A stretch of 9,787 bases of DNA. Origin: Patescibacteria group bacterium (GTDB lineage Bacteria > Patescibacteriota > Minisyncoccia > Phycocordibacterales > GWA1-40-21). A program made the translations under genes and the position numbers. Every line of letters begins with the position of its first letter. Within the stretch, counting starts at the first letter, position 1. The DNA is taken from the NCBI GenBank assembly GCA_018971765.1, contig JAGXAA010000034.1, positions 1-9,787 on the forward strand, in the 5' to 3' direction. Positions 5,378 to 9,787 of this stretch are shown here, one piece after another. A model generated the notes under the pieces. That model saw only the letters and a list, made by a program, of their open reading frames with translations. It was not told where the DNA came from and ran no database searches.

Positions 5378-5638
5378 ATGTTTGAAACAGAGGGATTCTA
5401 TTTTTTATTGGTGCTTCTAGGAATGTTAGTATTTTATGTGGATTATTCAATTCTTATGTATCAAGACTGTTTTCCTCTTAAACCTATTGTCAAGCACCTT
5501 ATTATCGTCTTTATTTTAATAATCTCCATCTCATTGGGATATTTCGGTCTAAATGGGATAGAGAAGGTAGAGAAAAATTGGAAAAAATCACACCCAGATT
5601 CAGAATCATTAAACTCGGGAATACCAAGCCCTTTATAA
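5378..5638 (+). CDS. Small two-TM membrane protein, 86 residues
   Basis: Unrecognised family. Two hydrophobic helices are clear: about residues 6-27 (GFYFLLVLLGMLVFYVDY...) and about 39-60 (HLIIVFILIISISLGYFG...). A charged linker carrying one Cys joins them, and a polar C-terminal tail follows (KVEKNWKKSHPDSES...). Strong promoter, strong ribosome-binding site and divergence from mntA-hepT mark it as part of the same inserted module. Its last 6 bp overlap the convergent gatB stop region, and it ends 9 nt before the gatB repeat copy. A holin-like or membrane-sensor partner for the toxin system is possible but unsupported. Confidence 0.75.
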   Translation: MFETEGFYFLLVLLGMLVFYVDYSILMYQDCFPLKPIVKHLIIVFILIISISLGYFGLNGIEKVEKNWKKSHPDSESLNSGIPSPL

Positions 5639-7096
5639 ATTTTTCCCCAATTTTTCTTTCAACATTTTTTGCAATACTCCCGGATTGGCCTTGCCGCCAG
5701 AAAGCTTCATCCCCTGCCCTACGAGAAATTGTAGGGCATTTTCTTTACCCTTTTTATATTCTTCAACTGCCACAGGATTTTTAACGATAATTTCTTCCGC
5801 GATATTTTTTATGAAAGAATCGTCCGATGTTTGCGCCAATCCTTTTTCTTTCACGATTTCTTCCGGATCGCCGCCTTCTTCAAACATAATTTTCAAAACA
5901 TCTTTGGTTGCGCGGGAAGAAAGTTCGCCTTTCGCCGTCATACTGATAAGTCTGGCAAAATCTTTCGGATCCATTTTCAGTTCATCGGATGAAAAATTTT
6001 TCTCTTTAAGCAAACCGCTCAAATCGGAGATTATATAGTTTGACGCCAAATTAACAGAAACATCCAACTTGGGAGTTGAGCTCCCAAGTTGACTTGGGAG
6101 CTCAACTCCCAAGTGATTTATCGCCGTTTCAAAGAATTTCCCCATTCCAATATCTTGAACGTAAATTTCAACCGCTTCGTTTTTCAGCCCAAAATATTTT
6201 TTCATTCTTTCTCTTTTCTCCCACGGCAATTCAGGCAATTCTTTTCGCAAATTTTCTTCGCTAAATTCCTGAATTTCGCTTATCTTCAATTTTGGCAAAT
6301 CAGGCTCTGGAAAATATCGGTAATCATGCGACTCTTCTTTCATCCTTTGGGAGAAAGTCTCCTGCCTACTCTCATTCCAGCCTCTTGTCTCCTGAATAAC
6401 TCTTCCGCCTCTTTCAAGCGCGGCAATCTGCCTTTCCGTCTCGTAAGCTATCGCCCGTTCAACCGCTCTGAATGAATTCAAATTTTTCACTTCCACCTTC
6501 ACGCCGAAAGTATCGCTTTCGCTTACCGAAACATTGGCTTCCACTCGCATCTCGCCCTTCTCCATATTCGCATCGCTCGCGCCGAGATAGCGGAGCAAAA
6601 GTTGCAGCTCTTTGGAAAACTCGGCAGCTTCGGAACCGCTGTGAATCACCGGTTCCGTCACTAATTCCATCAGGGGAATTCCCGCCCTGTTGAAATCCAC
6701 TAGACTGTAATCGTCGGTATCGTGGGAAGACTTAGCGGTATCTTCCTCTAGATGAACCCTCGTTATCTTCACTCCATTCAATGAGCCGTTTTTCACCAAA
6801 GGATATTTATACTGGCTTATTTGATAGCCTTTAGGAATATCCGGGTAAAAATAATTTTTCCGATCAAATTCACTGAAATCAGCGAGGTCTCCCCCGAGCG
6901 CCGCTCCAACCTTCAAGACTTTTTTGACCGCTTCTTTGTTTATCGTAGGCAATGTCCCCGGATGTCCCATACATATCGGGCAAATATTCACATTCGGCGA
7001 TTTTTCCTCGGTGTCGTTCTTTGAATAGCAAAACATTTTCGTTTCGGTTTTCAATTCCGCGTGTATTTCCAGTCCTATTGTCGTTTTGTAATTCAT
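5633..7096 (-). CDS. gatB: Aspartyl/glutamyl-tRNA(Asn/Gln) amidotransferase subunit B
   Basis: GatB binds misacylated Glu-tRNA(Gln) or Asp-tRNA(Asn), activates the side chain with ATP, and uses ammonia from GatA to form Gln- or Asn-tRNA in the GatCAB complex. The 487-residue length is full-size. Motifs in order: GLEIHAEL (8-15), CPICMGHPG (39-47), FYPDIPKGYQISQ, LEEDTAK, DFNRAGIPLMELVTEP, MEKGEMRVEANVS, KVEVKNLNSFRAVERAI, RYFPEPDLP, then a helical linker and a YqeY-like tail. Residues 328-343 are encoded by a 48-bp perfect inverted repeat. The start overlaps the PAP2 stop (ATGA, 4 nt), so it is probably translationally coupled at the end of the operon. gatA and gatC are not in the window. The last 30 codons are duplicated at 4328-4418. 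Confidence 0.97.
   Translation of the reverse strand: MNYKTTIGLEIHAELKTETKMFCYSKNDTEEKSPNVNICPICMGHPGTLPTINKEAVKKVLKVGAALGGDLADFSEFDRKNYFYPDIPKGYQISQYKYPLVKNGSLNGVKITRVHLEEDTAKSSHDTDDYSLVDFNRAGIPLMELVTEPVIHSGSEAAEFSKELQLLLRYLGASDANMEKGEMRVEANVSVSESDTFGVKVEVKNLNSFRAVERAIAYETERQIAALERGGRVIQETRGWNESRQETFSQRMKEESHDYRYFPEPDLPKLKISEIQEFSEENLRKELPELPWEKRERMKKYFGLKNEAVEIYVQDIGMGKFFETAINHLGVELPSQLGSSTPKLDVSVNLASNYIISDLSGLLKEKNFSSDELKMDPKDFARLISMTAKGELSSRATKDVLKIMFEEGGDPEEIVKEKGLAQTSDDSFIKNIAEEIIVKNPVAVEEYKKGKENALQFLVGQGMKLSGGKANPGVLQKMLKEKLGKNL
5648..5738. repeat. 91-bp direct repeat, copy B (3' end of intact gatB)
   Basis: This is the partner of 4328-4418: gap-free, four differences, all synonymous in the gatB frame. 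It carries the same TGCCCTAC/GTAGGGCA inverted repeat at 5715-5722 and 5731-5738. It is the right border of the hepT-mntA module; 1229 bp lie between the two copies. Confidence 0.92.
6067..6114. repeat. 48-bp perfect palindrome inserted in frame in gatB
   Basis: Two 23-bp arms (6067-6089 and 6092-6114) are exact reverse complements separated by 2 nt. Each arm is itself a short hairpin (ACTTGGGAG, 5 nt, CTCCCAAGT). The length is exactly 16 codons, and gatB reads through it as HLGVELPSQLGSSTPK or close to it. It lies between the catalytic body and the C-terminal helical region, a place where extra residues are likely to be tolerated. Confidence 0.9.
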
Positions 7097-7749
7097 TGTT
7101 TTTGAGATTGATTCTGCAAAAGATGGCTGTGTTTGTCTTTATCGAAAAATCTTTCCGCCATCTGGTAAATAGTGTAAGTGATGAAAAATGCCGATAATAC
7201 GTCAATGGAATAATGAAGGTGTCCCAAGAGAACGACTGCCGCAAACATCAAGGAAGCGGTGATAAAAATATATCTCAAGTATTTTCTGTCCCAAAAAATC
7301 AAAGCCAAAAGAAACGGGAGACCGGTATGTCCGGAAAAAAACAAATCTTTTCCGGTAGTAAAATATCCCATAAGTCCGGAAAGAGACACATCGGTGCGAA
7401 TTGGAAAAGGAGCGATGTGCGTCAAAATCGTAAAGATGGAACGAATAATGGCAAATAGTCCAACGCTCTTCAGCGTGAAAGGTATTCGATTGGGATTGTT
7501 AAATAAAATAAAAAAGACAAACGACCATAACAAAATCGGTCCATAGACAAACAGCCAATCCACATCATAGGCCTTGGTATTATCCAGCACTATATCCGTC
7601 ACCGAATTGCTTGCTTTTTCCGTCGCGTATAAATTGGCGTAAAAAGTGATGACAACGGAACCTGCAATCATAAGTCCGGAATACAGGAAAGAAAGAAGAT
7701 AATCCTTATTGGAGAAATGCGTTATATATTTTTGCTTGATTTTATTCAT
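7093..7749 (-). CDS. PAP2-superfamily membrane phosphatase (PAP2_C / sphingomyelin-synthase-like)
   Basis: The 218-residue integral membrane protein has about six hydrophobic segments (near 21-41, 68-84, 96-112, 125-150 in part, 158-176 and 182-198). Two family motifs are visible: SGHT at 139-142 and GHLHYSIDV at 176-184. Together they supply His141, His179 and Asp183 of the PAP2 catalytic site. Such enzymes hydrolyse or transfer lipid phosphate groups at the membrane surface. The position between GT2 genes and gatB suggests recycling of a lipid carrier or making an envelope lipid, but that is inference. It starts 9 nt after the GT2 stop at 7759 and overlaps the gatB start by 4 nt. No Shine-Dalgarno sequence is visible. 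Confidence 0.85.
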   Translation of the reverse strand: MNKIKQKYITHFSNKDYLLSFLYSGLMIAGSVVITFYANLYATEKASNSVTDIVLDNTKAYDVDWLFVYGPILLWSFVFFILFNNPNRIPFTLKSVGLFAIIRSIFTILTHIAPFPIRTDVSLSGLMGYFTTGKDLFFSGHTGLPFLLALIFWDRKYLRYIFITASLMFAAVVLLGHLHYSIDVLSAFFITYTIYQMAERFFDKDKHSHLLQNQSQKQ

Positions 7750-7758
7750 TTTGAAATT

Positions 7759-8469
7759 TTATCGGATGTCTTTGTATTCTTTTGTGGCGGGTTTTTTGGT
7801 AATAACCACCGAGAGAAAATTGATCGTGTATCTCATTGCCATAATGAAAGCGCCTTCCCCCCTAAGCCGTCTGGCGGAGGTATGCATACAGAACCTCTGT
7901 ATGAATTTAACCTTGCCCACCTTATTCAGACGGCGGGCAATATCCGCATCTTCGCCGTAGAAATTTATTCCAAGATCAAATCCTCCAATATCTTCCAAAG
8001 CCTTTTTTCTAGCTACGAAGTTTCCGCCAACCACCATATAACCGACCAAAAAATACGCCGGCCAAATTAGAGCCAAATTATACAGCCAGGTCATTTTCTG
8101 AGCAAAAAAAGAAAAGTCATAATAAATATAGGGTCCGCTCAAGCAAACGATTTTCGGATATTTTTTGAAAAAATACTGGACTTTGTCGACCCAGCCCTTG
8201 GGCATTTTGGTATCCGCGTCAATGAAGGCGATAAGGTCTCCTTTAGCTTCAAGAAGTCCGCGCTGACGGGCTTTTGTGATGCCTTTGACGGACTCGGTGA
8301 CAACTTTTATTTCCGGAAAACCGCGCGCCATTGACTCTGTTCCGTCAGTGCTCGCGTTGTTAACCACAATAATTTCAAAAAGCCCAGCGCCATTTTCTTT
8401 CACACTCTTAAGGCATTGGCCGATATATTTTTCTTCATTATAGGCTATAATCACCAAACTGATTTTCAT
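7759..8469 (-). CDS. Family 2 glycosyltransferase
   Basis: The 236-residue protein opens with the GT-A nucleotide-binding strand ISLVIIAYNEEKYI, followed by VVNNASTDGT. The metal-binding DxD is DADT (Asp84, Asp86), and the acceptor or catalytic region is GGFD then GEDADIARRL (Glu172-Asp173). It probably transfers a sugar from a nucleotide or lipid-phosphate donor to an envelope acceptor on the cytoplasmic side. A hydrophobic stretch around 126-147 may dock on the membrane. The C-terminal TSARR segment also occurs as STSTRR in the neighbouring GT2, suggesting paralogues of one subfamily. It lies 48 nt downstream of that gene and 9 nt upstream of the PAP2 gene. Confidence 0.9.
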   Translation of the reverse strand: MKISLVIIAYNEEKYIGQCLKSVKENGAGLFEIIVVNNASTDGTESMARGFPEIKVVTESVKGITKARQRGLLEAKGDLIAFIDADTKMPKGWVDKVQYFFKKYPKIVCLSGPYIYYDFSFFAQKMTWLYNLALIWPAYFLVGYMVVGGNFVARKKALEDIGGFDLGINFYGEDADIARRLNKVGKVKFIQRFCMHTSARRLRGEGAFIMAMRYTINFLSVVITKKPATKEYKDIR

Positions 8470-8517
8470 CTTTTTATCTTATCAAACAAATTCATCACTG
8501 ACTAACTCAAATGATTT

Positions 8518-9234
8518 TCAACGGATGACTTTATAAACAAAACGGCGTTGAAGTTTGCGAGGAAGCATAGCGACAAACATCCAGATGAAAAATAGGTTGA
8601 ACCAGCCGTAATGTTCAAATCGGCGAGTGGAAGTGGAAATATCTTTCGTGGGAAAATAAAAGAATCTGCCATAACGCCGAGCGTCGCGGATAAGTTTCAA
8701 ATCTTCCCCCATAGATAAATTTTCATCAAAACTGATGTGTTGCAAAAGAGAAGTTTTGATGATTTGTATGGCGTAGGAAGTCTTAGTCAGCCGATGTCCG
8801 AAATTATAAAATGCGAACCAAAGATTCGCTTTGAATGATCTCGGTAAAGGCTGGACTTCTGTTGTCCCGACCGCGTAATTGCGATGCTTGTTTTCTATCA
8901 TAAATTCATTCAATCTTTTCAAAAAATTTTTCTCAAGAACCGTGTCGCAATCAAGAAATATAGTCCAGTCGCTGTTTTTATTCATCTTTTCTATACCTGT
9001 ATTTTTTGCTATAGAGACCCCTTTCTTTGCGGAATCTATGACTATGATATTACCTTTCTCAAAACTCTTCGCCATCTCATAAGTCCTGTCATTGGAAGCA
9101 TTTTCAACTATAATTGTTTCGTATTTGTCGACCGGATAGTCAAGCGAAATAATACTTAGAAGATTTGCTTTAATATACCGCTCTTCGTTATGAACAGGAA
9201 TAATGATGGAGAAAAATAAATCGGATTGTTGCAT
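8518..9234 (-). CDS. Family 2 glycosyltransferase
   Basis: The 238-residue GT-A enzyme has FSIIIPVHNEERYI at the N-terminus, IVENASNDRT, DxD as DCDT (Asp95, Asp97) and GEDLKLIRDARRYG (Glu177-Asp178). It ends with STSTRRFEHYGW and a hydrophobic segment (about 211-225) that may anchor it to the membrane. The domain order and length match the downstream GT2, so the two may act in sequence on one glycan or glycolipid. It lies 20 nt downstream of the hydrolase gene. No Shine-Dalgarno sequence is seen at the ATG. Confidence 0.9.
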   Translation of the reverse strand: MQQSDLFFSIIIPVHNEERYIKANLLSIISLDYPVDKYETIIVENASNDRTYEMAKSFEKGNIIVIDSAKKGVSIAKNTGIEKMNKNSDWTIFLDCDTVLEKNFLKRLNEFMIENKHRNYAVGTTEVQPLPRSFKANLWFAFYNFGHRLTKTSYAIQIIKTSLLQHISFDENLSMGEDLKLIRDARRYGRFFYFPTKDISTSTRRFEHYGWFNLFFIWMFVAMLPRKLQRRFVYKVIR

Positions 9235-9254
9235 ATAATTGATTTATAATATTT

Positions 9255-9787
9255 TTATATTAGTCTTTCTTTCGATTTTTTCTCCAAATCGTCTAGAGCA
9301 TTGTCTATAAGCAATGTATATGGTTTTGGATCAAGAAAATATGAATTGTGAGAACCTTTCACCGAATAAAATCCGTCCAAATGTTCGACACCCAAAGCTT
9401 CTTGCATTTTTTCCATAGGAAAAGCTCTGTCATCCACAGGATGAATCACTGAAATGCCAATACCTTTCTCCTTGATAGACTTAAGCATATTTCTTATATC
9501 GGAATTGGCTATCGCGAAGACCGAACGAATCGCTTGAAGAGGACTTTTAATAAGAACATTGGCGGCCTTCAAAGCATCGAGAGGACCTCCGCCGGTTGTC
9601 TGGTCTTTTGTCGGTTTCTCTTTAGTCATTTCGCTGATAATTTGTTTTATTAGATCAATTGAGAAACCGCTCGCTAATCGGGGCAAGTTATCTTTCCCAA
9701 TCATCCCAGCGGGATCAACAAGCACTAAATTTCGAAATCTTTCAGGATAAAGATAAGCCGCCATTACTGAGAATATTGATCCTTCCG
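9255..9787 (-). CDS. Alpha/beta-hydrolase, C-terminal part (runs off window)
   Basis: The frame stays open to the window edge, so the in-frame ATG at 9764 is internal, not the start. The first complete codons read EGSIFSVMAAYLYPERFRNL, followed by VLVDPAGM. The split codon at the edge ends in CG and could be TCG, which would complete a nucleophile elbow of the GxSEGS type. Downstream are a lid-like region, the acid in HPVDDRAFP and the histidine in KGSHNSYFLDP, so the rest of the Ser-Asp-His triad is present. About 177 residues are visible. It is the first visible gene of the string leading to gatB. The substrate cannot be told. Confidence 0.85.
   Translation of the reverse strand, partial: EGSIFSVMAAYLYPERFRNLVLVDPAGMIGKDNLPRLASGFSIDLIKQIISEMTKEKPTKDQTTGGGPLDALKAANVLIKSPLQAIRSVFAIANSDIRNMLKSIKEKGIGISVIHPVDDRAFPMEKMQEALGVEHLDGFYSVKGSHNSYFLDPKPYTLLIDNALDDLEKKSKERLI

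Noticed and set aside
7866..7934. Inverted repeats in the GT2 gene (GCCGTCTG with CAGACGGC; CATACAGA with TCTGTATG)
   Set aside because: The two dyads do not share a centre, and the encoded residues (ARRL... and TSARRL) fit the normal GT2 pattern without an insertion; codon chance is enough.
9255..9764. A complete small hydrolase starting at the ATG at 9764
   Set aside because: The frame continues upstream without a stop to the window edge and the nucleophile region would be missing, so this is only the C-terminal part.

Overview
The window looks like a bacterial chromosome segment from a small-genome lineage, most likely the Candidate Phyla Radiation (Patescibacteria, perhaps Parcubacteria). 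The reasons are the protein style (a short N-terminus of a 'MTKITLEQLARMV' type protein, paired small GT2 glycosyltransferases, a GAPDH with a SNASCTTN active site but divergent flanks), tight gene packing, moderate-to-low GC, and starts that mostly lack a Shine-Dalgarno sequence. TGA is used as an ordinary stop (PAP2 gene, 42-residue ORF), so there is no sign of code 25. This placement is inference from style; no marker gene here proves it.

Layout. (i) 1-60, minus: the first 20 codons of a hypothetical protein, divergent from (ii) 109-2762, plus: a MacB/LolCDE-type ABC exporter, permease followed by an ATPase with an unusual C-terminal extension of about 185 residues. Two related hairpin elements of about 110 bp flank the ATPase gene (1392-1502 and 2784-2893). 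(iii) 2895-3932, minus: GAPDH with its own promoter. (iv) 4003-5738: a compact accessory region. It holds a promoter driving a 42-residue membrane peptide and a possible coupled 71-residue ORF, then a displaced copy of the last 30 codons of gatB, a HepT/MntA (HEPN/nucleotidyltransferase) toxin-antitoxin pair, a divergent 86-residue two-TM protein, and finally the 3' end of intact gatB. (v) 5633-9787, minus: a tightly spaced gene string, read in transcription order: alpha/beta hydrolase (partial), GT2, GT2, PAP2-like phosphatase, gatB.

The main discovery candidates are three. First, the HepT-MntA plus membrane-protein module lies precisely between two 91-bp direct copies of the gatB 3' end that differ at four positions, all synonymous. 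This is what one expects from an element that integrates at the end of gatB and restores its reading frame. Second, the two hairpin elements around the ABC ATPase share an invariant core while their arms differ by compensatory base-pair changes. Copy 1 is flanked by a 7-bp direct repeat, and removing it restores a 7-nt operon gap. Third, gatB carries an in-frame 48-bp perfect palindrome (16 codons) at a domain linker, like the gene-inserted palindromic elements known from Rickettsia.

How the genes fit together: the ABC pair is a probable envelope exporter. The hydrolase, two GT2 enzymes and PAP2 phosphatase suggest a small envelope lipid or glycan module, co-transcribed with gatB, the amidotransferase subunit for Gln-tRNA(Gln)/Asn-tRNA(Asn) formation. 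HepT-MntA is a self-contained stability or defence module. No tRNA, rRNA or CRISPR array was seen.
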